Shown here piece after piece: positions 1-5,891 of a stretch of DNA of 10,698 bases. This DNA is from Caldifarciminota bacterium. Its GTDB lineage: Bacteria > Hydrothermota > Hydrothermia > B15-G9 > DRBW01. Made by a program: the position numbers and the translations under genes. Under the pieces are notes generated by a model. It was not told where the DNA came from and made no database searches. It was given only the letters and a program-made list of their open reading frames with translations. Position 1 is the stretch's first letter, and every line of letters begins with the position of its first letter. Location: the NCBI GenBank assembly GCA_011042705.1, contig DRBW01000257.1, positions 1 through 10,698 on the forward strand, in the 5' to 3' direction.

Positions 1-654
1 ATAGATGTTTCTCATTCAATAAAAGGGCCAGTACTGAGGAAAATAGAGATTCTCGAAGATACAATCTCAACTTATTTGAGCAAAGTTATTGGTCAGGAGG
101 AAATTAATTGTTTTAGAGCCGCTCTCAGAGAGATCATAGTTAATGCAGTTTCACACAGGGATTACAGGTTTCCTGCGCCGACTATGGTCAGGCTGTCCCC
201 CGAGTCCCTCGAGATCTGGAATCCGGGGAAGCTCCCTGGTGAGCTGACCCTTCAGGACCTCGAAAAATTGCACGCTCCTTATCACAGGAATCCGCTCCTC
301 GCCCGTATACTCAGAAGGATGGAAATGGTGAAGTACCCCGGTGCCGGTACCAATTTCGTCCTTAAGGCGGCCGACGAGTGCGGACTGCCCAGACCGACCT
401 TTTCGGAGGTTCAGGGAGGTTTTCTGCTGACCCTGGAGCTTTTCGCAGGAGGGTTGCCCGAGGTGGAGGTCAACGAGAGGCAGAGGTTGTTGCTTGAATA
501 CCTCAGGTTACATCGAGAGATAACCCGGAAGGAATATCAGGAAATGGTGCGCGTCTCGGAACGCACAGCGAGACACGACCTTGAGGAACTCGTGTCTCGT
601 GGATTGCTCAGAAAGTCCGGGAAAGGGAAAAATACCCGATACGTTCTGCCCTAA
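1..654 (+). CDS. AlbA_2/GHKL-type ATP-binding HTH regulator, 5'-truncated
   Basis: The frame is open from base 1, so the true start and probably an N-terminal AlbA_2 (Schlafen-like) DNA-binding domain lie outside the window; 217 codons remain. The visible part matches the C-terminal ATP-binding module of 'putative transcriptional regulator/RecG C-terminal-like' proteins (HATPase_c_4). It shows the N-box ALREIIVNAVSHRDY at residues 41-55, the WNPGKLPG loop, an RNPLLA segment and a PGAGTNF glycine loop. From about residue 155 a winged-helix/DeoR-like HTH follows (ITRKEYQEMVRVSERTARHDLEELVSRGLLRK), ending in a basic tail. The TTG at 76 is an internal codon, not a supported start. The family is thought to regulate transcription, but targets and ATP hydrolysis are mostly unknown. 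Its TAA overlaps the stop codon of the convergent gene on the other strand. Family call is confident; cellular role is not. Confidence 0.85.
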   Translation: MDVSHSIKGPVLRKIEILEDTISTYLSKVIGQEEINCFRAALREIIVNAVSHRDYRFPAPTMVRLSPESLEIWNPGKLPGELTLQDLEKLHAPYHRNPLLARILRRMEMVKYPGAGTNFVLKAADECGLPRPTFSEVQGGFLLTLELFAGGLPEVEVNERQRLLLEYLRLHREITRKEYQEMVRVSERTARHDLEELVSRGLLRKSGKGKNTRYVLP

Positions 655-1052
655 ATTTCCTTCTCGAATTCCCGGAAGAAGTAAAGGATCGCCTTTCCAA
701 CTATCTCGCTGTATTCGGCGTCCACCCCTTTCTCAAAGAGCCTGGACTTGATCTTCAGCAGGGTGGATTCCTCCTCGTCGGTAAGGTAGATCGTCCTCTG
801 CCATTTTCTCCTGGACCTCTTTCTCTCCTTGAGCCGCTTTGAAGTCTGGAAATTGAAGGGCGGATCGGCCCTGCCGTCCCCGGATGGAATTTCAGACTTC
901 TGAAATTTTGAAATTTCAGCAGTCTGAATTTCTAAAATTCCGTCATCTTTCTTCCTGCTCTTTCTGCGGGGGATCTCCCTCTCATCATCGTCGTCCCCGA
1001 AGAAGATGGATACGCCCTTGCCTCTCAGGCTGCCTTCTCTTCTTTTTGCCAT
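651..1052 (-). CDS. Small basic ParA-partner protein with predicted ribbon-helix-helix C-terminus
   Basis: A 133-residue protein encoded directly after parA, the position of the centromere-binding partner in partition operons. Residues 1-75 look disordered: an acidic patch (GDDDDERE, 19-26), basic stretches and a low-complexity stretch at 37-55. Residues 76-86 are strongly basic (ERKRSRRKWQR). They are followed by a predicted beta strand (QRTIYL, 85-90) and two helices (about 91-106 and 114-131) joined by EKGVDA, an arrangement like RHH (MetJ/Arc) proteins. In type Ib partition systems such as ParFG and delta-omega, an RHH protein with a flexible N-terminal arm binds the centromere and stimulates ParA; that role here is inferred. 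The start overlaps the parA 3' end by 28 bp and has a strong Shine-Dalgarno sequence inside parA, so translation is probably coupled. No ParB/Spo0J motif is visible. Its TAG overlaps the stop of the convergent regulator gene. Confidence 0.72.
   Translation of the reverse strand: MAKRREGSLRGKGVSIFFGDDDDEREIPRRKSRKKDDGILEIQTAEISKFQKSEIPSGDGRADPPFNFQTSKRLKERKRSRRKWQRTIYLTDEEESTLLKIKSRLFEKGVDAEYSEIVGKAILYFFREFEKEI
841..941. repeat. Inverted/low-complexity repeat inside the ParA-partner gene
   Basis: Three copies of a GAAGTCTGAAATT-like word alternate in orientation at 841-854, 888-900 (reverse) and 919-930. Between the last two is a perfect dyad, CTGAAATTT (900-908), 2 nt, then AAATTTCAG (911-919). 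It is flanked by CAGACT/AGTCTG (893-898 and 921-926) and GGAATTT/AAATTCC (886-892 and 935-941). The 14-mer at 888-901 differs by one base from 1909-1922 in the parA upstream block and is close to 6846-6859 beside aspS. The block is translated as residues 37-55 and 66-72 of the partner protein. Confidence 0.75.
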
Positions 1053-1792
1053 CTTATTATCACCTCCGCTAATTCTTTATATGCCTTCGCCCCTTCCACC
1101 CTGTTGTCGTATTCAAATATGGACTTGCCGGCAACAGAGGATTCAGGGAAGCGAATGCTCCTTTTGACGGGAGTCAGGACTGGTATGTGATCGCCCAGGG
1201 CTTCCCTCATCTCTTCGATCACCTCGCGGGAATGTATGGTCCTGTCGAACATGGTGGGAAGCACCCCGATCACCTTGAGGTCGGGATTGGCCCTTTTCTG
1301 GACCTTTCTGATTATCTTGAGCAGGAGCGACAGCCCCCTCATGGCGAGGTACTGGGTTTCGAGGGGGATGATGACGCCGTCGGCCGCCGTCAAAGCATTG
1401 ACGGTCAGCAGACCCAGGCTCGGTGGTGTGTCGATGATGACGAAATCCACGTTTATGCCCTTTATGAGGTCCTTGAGGGCATATTCCCTTCCGATCTCGT
1501 TCAGCAATTCTACCTCAGCAGCAGCGAGGTCGAGATTGGCAGGGATAAGGATGTAGTCAAGGGTCCTGACGGCGATTTCGTTGAGGGTTGCTTCCCCGAT
1601 AAGGGCATCGTAGATGGTTTTCTCGAAGGCGAGGGGATTGTAACCCATATGGGTGGTCAATCCGCCCTGGGGATCGAGGTCGATGAGCATCACGCTGTAG
1701 CCGAGATCCCGGAGAGCTGACCCGAGATTCACGGCCGTTGTGGTTTTTCCCACGCCTCCTTTTTGATTTGAAACAGCGATTTTTAATGACAT
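1025..1792 (-). CDS. parA: ParA/Soj-family partition ATPase
   Basis: A 255-residue ParA/MinD-superfamily ATPase, expected to bind DNA non-specifically as an ATP dimer and move DNA cargo bound by its partner. Visible are the deviant Walker A motif KGGVGKTT (residues 11-18, signature Lys at 11), Walker A' IDLDPQGG (37-44) and Walker B FVIIDTPPSLG (about 117-127). The protein lacks the N-terminal HTH of P1-type (Ia) ParA, so it is a short Soj/type Ib form. The ATG at 1792 is chosen because a GGGGAG ribosome-binding sequence lies 5 nt upstream and because a consensus promoter places the transcript start near 1808, which excludes the longer in-frame starts at 1816 and 1861. It is the first gene of a two-gene operon with the RHH-like partner instead of a ParB/Spo0J. 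It could be a chromosomal orphan ParA or a cassette captured from a plasmid. Confidence 0.93.
   Translation of the reverse strand: MSLKIAVSNQKGGVGKTTTAVNLGSALRDLGYSVMLIDLDPQGGLTTHMGYNPLAFEKTIYDALIGEATLNEIAVRTLDYILIPANLDLAAAEVELLNEIGREYALKDLIKGINVDFVIIDTPPSLGLLTVNALTAADGVIIPLETQYLAMRGLSLLLKIIRKVQKRANPDLKVIGVLPTMFDRTIHSREVIEEMREALGDHIPVLTPVKRSIRFPESSVAGKSIFEYDNRVEGAKAYKELAEVIIRWQKEEKAA
1060..1067 (-). promoter_or_regulatory. Shine-Dalgarno of the ParA-partner gene, inside parA
   Basis: On the minus strand the sequence reads GGAGGTGA, a near-complete anti-16S match, 7 nt before the ATG at 1052. It lies in the last codons of parA, so the start at 1052 and translational coupling of the two genes are well supported. 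Confidence 0.8.
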
Positions 1793-1814
1793 CGCATCTC
1801 CCCTGTACTCTGAC

Positions 1815-1843
1815 ATTATAGGCAGGGTAGCCCCCTTTGTCAA
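1815..1843 (-). promoter_or_regulatory. Consensus sigma70 promoter of parA
   Basis: Read on the minus strand: -35 TTGACA (1838-1843), a 17-nt spacer and -10 TATAAT (1815-1820). Both hexamers and the spacer are exactly consensus. The transcript should start near 1808, giving a short leader of about 16 nt before the ATG at 1792. AT-rich sequence directly upstream of the -35 could act as an UP element. Such a strong promoter usually implies an autorepressor; in RHH-type partition operons that is the partner protein. Confidence 0.85.
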
Positions 1844-1854
1844 CAATTTTAAAC

Positions 1855-1990
1855 TGTCCAAATTTCAAGATTCAAAAATTTCAGAAACCCAAAAATCAAA
1901 AATTTAAAAATTTCAAACTTCTCAATTGCTAAAATTTTTAGCATTTTAAATGCTAAACGCCTTAAATTTTAAACTTTCAAAATTTTGAAC
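1855..1990. repeat. AT-rich palindromic low-complexity block upstream of parA
   Basis: About 136 bp built from short recurring words (AAATTTCA, TTCAAA, AAACTT, TTTTAAA), much richer in A and T than the flanking genes. It shares an exact 14-mer (AAAATTTCAAACTT, 1907-1920) with the block next to aspS (6876-6889) and AAATTTCAG (1876-1884) with the repeat inside the partner gene (911-919). It has no coding capacity I would trust. It contains three palindromes, at 1928-1942, 1937-1957 and 1976-1989 (TTCAAAATTTTGAA). Confidence 0.75.
1928..1957. promoter_or_regulatory. Overlapping palindromes, candidate parS/operator
   Basis: Two overlapping perfect palindromes, each with a 1-nt centre: GCTAAAA/TTTTAGC (1928-1942), and TTTAGCATTT (1937-1946) with AAATGCTAAA (1948-1957). 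The word GCTAAA thus occurs three times in alternating orientation within 30 bp, about 85 bp upstream of the parA -35. Short inverted or direct repeats upstream of parA form the centromere and operator in RHH-type partition systems; assigning that role here is inference. It could instead be just part of the dispersed AT-rich repeat. Confidence 0.4.
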
Positions 1991-2155
1991 AGCTACAGGG
2001 AGGGGACGCGTCGATTCATGCTGAGAGAACGCTTTTGACGGGATGGAGATCTGTCCCGACCGGTCCACTTTTCGATTTGAGGAAGTTTGGGGAGAGAGAA
2101 AAAATCCTATGGATCCATAATGCTTCGAGATAGGAGCTCAACGAACGGTCTTATG
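1991..2155. other. Non-coding gap, nothing recognised
   Basis: I see no convincing gene, RNA or terminator. A weak CGGGA/TCCCG stem (2039-2043, 2054-2058) has no U tract. TATGGATCCATA (2108-2119) is a perfect 12-bp palindrome of unknown meaning. The gap separates the upstream side of parA from the 3' end of the ppiD-eno-ftsB operon. Confidence 0.5.
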
Positions 2156-2253
2156 GAATATTGTCTTTCCACGGAAGTTGAATGAAGTCAGGATCATACC
2201 CCACAATCGCGAAGCCCCCAGAATATTTGTCTTTCCACGGAAGCTGAATGAAG
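2156..2253. repeat. Two near-identical 32/33-nt direct repeats with 33-nt spacer
   Basis: Copy 1 is 2156-2187 and copy 2 is 2221-2253. They differ by one inserted T in the left part (GAATATT versus GAATATTT) and one T/C change. The core GTCTTTCCACGGAAG is identical, is followed by T or C, then TGAATGAAG. The core holds a small dyad, TTCC-AC-GGAA. The 33 nt between copies is unrelated sequence. I found no third copy 65 nt to either side. The geometry resembles a minimal or relic CRISPR unit, but no cas gene or leader is visible. A pair of regulator sites or a small interspersed element is equally possible. Confidence 0.7.
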
Positions 2254-2291
2254 GGACCCGTTGCGTTATCCCGACTATATCTCCCGGAAGG

Positions 2292-2579
2292 TCAGTTATC
2301 TCCGAGCCAGATAATTCTCTCGCCTTTTCTCCTCATCCCCAGCCTTTTCCGGGCGATCTCCTCGATCTTTTCGGGGTCCTTGAGCATTTCTTTCTGTCTT
2401 TCAAGGACGATCTTTCGGGCGGTGAGCTCGGCTATCTCCCTTTCCAGCCTGTTTCTCTCTTTTCGAAGCCTGTAAATCGTCCAGAAGCCCGTGAGGGACT
2501 GATAGACTATCCAGATTATCACGGGGACGAAGAGCCACTTGAGAAGGGATCTCCTGTTCCTCGCCCCGAAAGGTCTCAA
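2292..2579 (-). CDS. ftsB: FtsB/DivIC-family septum formation initiator
   Basis: A 95-residue bitopic membrane protein. A short basic cytoplasmic N-terminus (ARNRRSLLK) precedes one transmembrane helix (about 13-32, rich in W, V and I). A charged coiled coil (about 36-66: RLRKERNRLEREIAELTARK...) and the family's C-terminal signature follow (DPEKIEEIARKRLGMRRKGERI, about 68-89). FtsB/DivIC acts with FtsL and FtsQ/DivIB in the divisome, relaying activation to septal peptidoglycan synthesis. The TTG at 2579 is chosen because AGGAGG lies 8 nt upstream, embedded in the last codons of eno; only 2 nt separate it from the eno stop. Length and domain order are typical of the family, and eno next to ftsB/divIC is a recurrent bacterial gene order. 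Confidence 0.9.
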   Translation of the reverse strand: MRPFGARNRRSLLKWLFVPVIIWIVYQSLTGFWTIYRLRKERNRLEREIAELTARKIVLERQKEMLKDPEKIEEIARKRLGMRRKGERIIWLGDN

Positions 2580-2581
2580 TA

Positions 2582-3862
2582 TCAGATCCTCCTCGGGTTA
2601 AAAGCTCCACGACCGGGGAATCGGGATGACCCGGCGAGCTCCTCCTCGATAACGAGCAGCCTGTTGTACTTGGCGATCCGCTCCGACCGGGAGAGAGAGC
2701 CGGTCTTTATGAGCCCCGATCCGACCCCTACGGCCAAATCGGCTATAAATGTGTCCTCAGTTTCACCGGATCGATGTGAGATCACGGCTGTCAGGCCGTT
2801 TTTATGGGCGAGCTCAACGGCCTCGATCGTCTCCGTGAGTGTTCCTATCTGGTTGAGTTTGATGAGGACGGAATTCGCGGTTTTTTCCTCGATGCCCCTT
2901 TTGATTCTCTTGACGTTCGTGACGAAGATATCGTCGCCCACGAGCTGTACCTTCTGGCCGAGCCTCTCGTAAAGGATTTTCCATCCGTCCCAGTCCTCTT
3001 CGGCGAGCCCGTCCTCAATGGAAATTATCGGATAGTTCTCCACGAGCTCCTCATAAAAACTCACCAGTTCCTCCGATGACAGGGTCTTGCCCTCGATGAC
3101 ATAGGCTCCATCCCTGTAAAACTCCGATGCTGCCGCGTCGAGGGCCAGGTAGATGTCCTCTCCGGGGCTATAGCCTGCGTTCTCAATGGCCCTGAGCATG
3201 AAATCGAGTGTCTCTCTCGTGCTTTTCAGCGGAGGAGCGAAACCTCCTTCGTCTCCCACTGCGGTGCTATAGCCTTTCTCCTTGAGGAGTTTCTTGAGGG
3301 CATGGAATGTCTCTGCTCCGTATCTCAGGGCTTCCCTGAAATTCGGAGCTCCACAGGGAACTATCATGAACTCCTGTATATCAAGAGGATTGTCAGCATG
3401 AACTCCGCCGTTGATCACGTTCATCATCGGGACGGGTAAGGTTCTGGCGGTGATTCCGCCGATGTATCTGTAGAGGGGCAGTTCGAGATAATCCGCTGCA
3501 GCACGGGCAACGGCCATAGATACTCCCAGAATGGCATTGGCTCCGAGCTTCGATTTGTTTTCAGTGCCGTCGAGCTCAATCAATGTTCTGTCAATGAGGG
3601 CCTGGTTCAGCGCGTCGAAGCCTACCAGTTTCTTGGCAATAATGCCGTTTACGTTGGAAACGGCTTTTTCTACACCTTTACCGCCGTATCTTTTGTCCCC
3701 GTCCCGAAGCTCCAGAGCCTCGAAAGTGCCCGTTGAAGCACCTGATGGAACGGAAGCCCTGCCGAAGGCCAGGCCGCCGTCAAGATAACAGTCGACCTGA
3801 ACCGTTGGATTGCCCCGCGAATCGAGAACTTCCCTGGCATAAATCCTGGTTATCTCTGGCAT
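2582..3862 (-). CDS. eno: Enolase (phosphopyruvate hydratase)
   Basis: A 426-residue enolase converting 2-phosphoglycerate to phosphoenolpyruvate in the cytosol. All active-site elements are present. The mobile loop is SGASTGTFE (40-48) and the substrate-loop residue is H155 in NGGVHADN. The acids are E164 and catalytic E205 (GDEGG). Mg-binding residues are D242, E283 (SIEDG) and D310 (VGDD). The catalytic base is K335 (LIKLNQ), followed by HRSGETED (363-370) and K386. The ATG at 3862 is chosen over longer in-frame starts because the protein then begins like other enolases (MPEITRIYAREVLDSRGNP) and AAGGAG lies 7 nt upstream. It is the middle gene of ppiD-eno-ftsB, starting 22 nt after the ppiD stop, and is presumably expressed from the promoter ahead of ppiD. 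Confidence 0.98.
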   Translation of the reverse strand: MPEITRIYAREVLDSRGNPTVQVDCYLDGGLAFGRASVPSGASTGTFEALELRDGDKRYGGKGVEKAVSNVNGIIAKKLVGFDALNQALIDRTLIELDGTENKSKLGANAILGVSMAVARAAADYLELPLYRYIGGITARTLPVPMMNVINGGVHADNPLDIQEFMIVPCGAPNFREALRYGAETFHALKKLLKEKGYSTAVGDEGGFAPPLKSTRETLDFMLRAIENAGYSPGEDIYLALDAAASEFYRDGAYVIEGKTLSSEELVSFYEELVENYPIISIEDGLAEEDWDGWKILYERLGQKVQLVGDDIFVTNVKRIKRGIEEKTANSVLIKLNQIGTLTETIEAVELAHKNGLTAVISHRSGETEDTFIADLAVGVGSGLIKTGSLSRSERIAKYNRLLVIEEELAGSSRFPGRGAFNPRRI

Positions 3863-3884
3863 TTCCCCTCTCCTTCCTTTCCTT

Positions 3885-5708
3885 TTAATAAAGGAGATAG
3901 CTTCTGTAATCCTTGATGTTGCCTTTCTCGAGCTCCTGGGTCCAGGCAGTGTAAAGGTAATTAGTGTAGGTATTTCTGATGTTGTTGACGAACTGGGCTT
4001 TCTCCTTCTCAAACTGTTCCTTTGTTGGGAGCTGCTTGTCGAGAACTTTTATTATGTAAATTCCGCGGTTGGTTGCCACGGGCTTTGAGACCTCGCCCTT
4101 TTCGAGGGAGAAAGCGGCTCCGAAGAATTCGTTGTTGAATCCCACGCCCGGAATGAACATCTTCCGTGTTATGTACTTGGTAGAATCGACCTTGACGAAT
4201 TGATCTTTGTATTTCTCCGCTATCTTTTCGAACTCCAGTCCATTCTTGACGTCCTCGTAAACTTTCTGCATGATGGACTTTGCCATCTCTTCCTTCTTTG
4301 CCTTCAGGTACTTGCTCGTGACTTCCTTTTTGATCTCGTCGAAGGGGGGAATTTCTTCCGGCTTTTTGGACTTTATCGCCGCCACTATGTACTTGTCCGG
4401 TTTCCTCACGATGGGGCTCACATCTCCGGGCTGACCCTTCTTCACGAAATCCTGGAGCACCTTTTCGGGGCCGACGAAGGGGATGAAGCCTGAAGTGAGC
4501 GGAAAATCGCCCGTTTCCTTGACTTCGAGTCCCAGTTCCTCTGCGGCCTTTTTGAAGCCTTCTTTCTTGGCGAGGTCTATCAAATCGTCGGCCTTTTCTC
4601 TCAGCTCGGCTTCTGTGGTGGGGCCTGTCGTGATCTTTATGAGGATGTGTTTTAGGTGAACTTTCCCTTTCTTCTTGTCGACGACCTTGAAGATGTGCCA
4701 GCCCATGCTCGTGAGCACAGGGCCGCCCACATCACCCTTTTTCAGCCTCATGGCGGCGTCATAAAGGGGACGCAGAATCTTGTTGGTGCTGTCTATCCAC
4801 CCGAGGTCGCCGTTATTGTCCTTTGTCTCGAGGTCCTCGGAATAGTCCCTTACAAGGTTGTCGAAATTGACCTCTACGTCGGAGAGCTTGAGCTCGTCCA
4901 GGATAGACTCGGCGTTGAGCCTCGCTTCCGCGGTATCCTCGCTGGAGGGCATCTTCTCCAAAAAGACGAGCTCGAGAGATGCTTTGGGCGGTCTCTTGAA
5001 GAGATCGGGGTGTTCCTCGTAATACCTTTTTAGGTCCTCGTCGGTATACTTTATGAGGGAATCGGGAATTGAGGCGTAGTTTAAGGCGAGGTATTTGATC
5101 TTTATCCTCGTCTTATCCCTCTTGTAGAGGTTCCAGAGCTCATCGGGAGAAAAGTTGAGGGTGGCAAGGAGGTCGGCCTGCATCATGAACTTGGGGAGCT
5201 CGTTCCTGAGTTTGAGCTCGTAATTGCGGAAGAAGGGAAGGTTCTGGGGGTTAGAGAGGGCCTGCCTGTACTTGTTCATGTCGAACTTGCCGTTTTCATC
5301 CTGGAAATCGGGGCTGTTCAGGAGCTCTCTGGGAGGGAAGTTCTGAATCAGAGCGAGGGCCGTTTTATCGTCGAGGAACAGCTTTCTCTTCCGGTAAAAA
5401 TCATAGAGCTTCGTGTCGGTAATTAGATTTTTGAAGACACTCTCCTCGATTTTGCTGCGTTCTTCGGGAGTTATGCTGTGGCCGAGGGCGTTGATGCTGT
5501 CCTGAATCGCCTGCTGAAGTTTATAGCGGAACATCTCATATGTTATCTGCTTGCCGTCCACCTCGGCCAGGATACCCCTCTGCCACGGTTTTAATTTTCT
5601 CCTCATGGCGATGTTTTCACCGAGCTGGAAGAAAATCCAGCCTATGAAGGCGCCCACAACAATCCAGAGGTAAAGTTTCGTTTGTTTTCTCAACTTATCC
5701 ATTACCAT
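3885..5708 (-). CDS. ppiD: Membrane-anchored PpiD/SurA-type peptidyl-prolyl isomerase
   Basis: A 607-residue foldase, probably anchored in the inner membrane and facing the periplasm. It has a basic N-terminus, one transmembrane helix (about 11-29) and a SurA_N-like helical region (about 45-235). A parvulin-like domain follows (about 243-345), with NNGDLGWID (298-306), RLKKGDVGGPV (321-331) and GWHIFKV (336-342). A second, degenerate segment starts KVHLKHILIKI (349-359), and a third has EKGEVSKPVATNRGIYIIKV (536-555). The first domain lacks the His usual at the parvulin N-terminus (it reads ASLELVFLEK), while LKHIL does occur at the second, so isomerase activity may be reduced and the chaperone role dominant. 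ATG 5708 is preferred: AGGAGG lies 9 nt upstream, against 15 nt for ATG 5702. It is first in an operon with eno and ftsB. Confidence 0.85.
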   Translation of the reverse strand: MVMDKLRKQTKLYLWIVVGAFIGWIFFQLGENIAMRRKLKPWQRGILAEVDGKQITYEMFRYKLQQAIQDSINALGHSITPEERSKIEESVFKNLITDTKLYDFYRKRKLFLDDKTALALIQNFPPRELLNSPDFQDENGKFDMNKYRQALSNPQNLPFFRNYELKLRNELPKFMMQADLLATLNFSPDELWNLYKRDKTRIKIKYLALNYASIPDSLIKYTDEDLKRYYEEHPDLFKRPPKASLELVFLEKMPSSEDTAEARLNAESILDELKLSDVEVNFDNLVRDYSEDLETKDNNGDLGWIDSTNKILRPLYDAAMRLKKGDVGGPVLTSMGWHIFKVVDKKKGKVHLKHILIKITTGPTTEAELREKADDLIDLAKKEGFKKAAEELGLEVKETGDFPLTSGFIPFVGPEKVLQDFVKKGQPGDVSPIVRKPDKYIVAAIKSKKPEEIPPFDEIKKEVTSKYLKAKKEEMAKSIMQKVYEDVKNGLEFEKIAEKYKDQFVKVDSTKYITRKMFIPGVGFNNEFFGAAFSLEKGEVSKPVATNRGIYIIKVLDKQLPTKEQFEKEKAQFVNNIRNTYTNYLYTAWTQELEKGNIKDYRSYLLY

Positions 5709-5775
5709 AATAAAATTCCTCCTTCCTTTTTGGAACTCGCTATCGGGAACTTTGAGCCCAAATAACTCAGTGCAT

Positions 5776-5804
5776 AGTATAGCCAGCAGCCCTTCAGTTG
5801 TCAA
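5776..5804 (-). promoter_or_regulatory. Sigma70 promoter of the ppiD-eno-ftsB operon
   Basis: On the minus strand: -35 TTGACA (5799-5804), a 17-nt spacer and -10 TATACT (5776-5781), one mismatch from consensus. Transcription should start near 5769, giving a leader of about 60 nt. A second TTGACT sits just upstream (about 5808-5813) but has no matching -10. Confidence 0.8.
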
Positions 5805-5879
5805 GGAAAGTCAAGGGCTTTCCGATGATGAGAGGAATGGACCCACGGCGTGATTGTATGTGATGGCGAACCTTGCGGT

Positions 5880-5885
5880 TATAAT
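5880..5885 (+). promoter_or_regulatory. Possible -10 box of a leaderless xerD transcript
   Basis: TATAAT ends 6 nt before the xerD ATG at 5892, so a transcript starting at the usual distance would begin at or next to the start codon. No Shine-Dalgarno precedes that ATG, which fits a leaderless message. No good -35 is visible at 16-18 nt upstream, so this is tentative. Confidence 0.35.
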
Positions 5886-5891
5886 ATCGAT

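Noticed and set aside
1187..1720. 177-codon open frame antisense to parA
   Set aside because: It lies entirely within parA, which has clear Walker motifs, and its translation resembles no family; it is a shadow frame.
2039..2058. CGGGA/TCCCG stem as a terminator
   Set aside because: The stem is short with a 10-nt loop and no following U tract on either strand.
2156..2253. Calling the paired repeats a CRISPR array
   Set aside because: There are only two copies, no third repeat at the expected spacing on either side, and no cas genes in the window, so it is listed as a repeat.
2178..2972. 264-codon plus-strand open frame starting in the first direct repeat
   Set aside because: It runs antisense through ftsB and eno, both firmly identified, and its protein is low-complexity Ser/Pro-rich.
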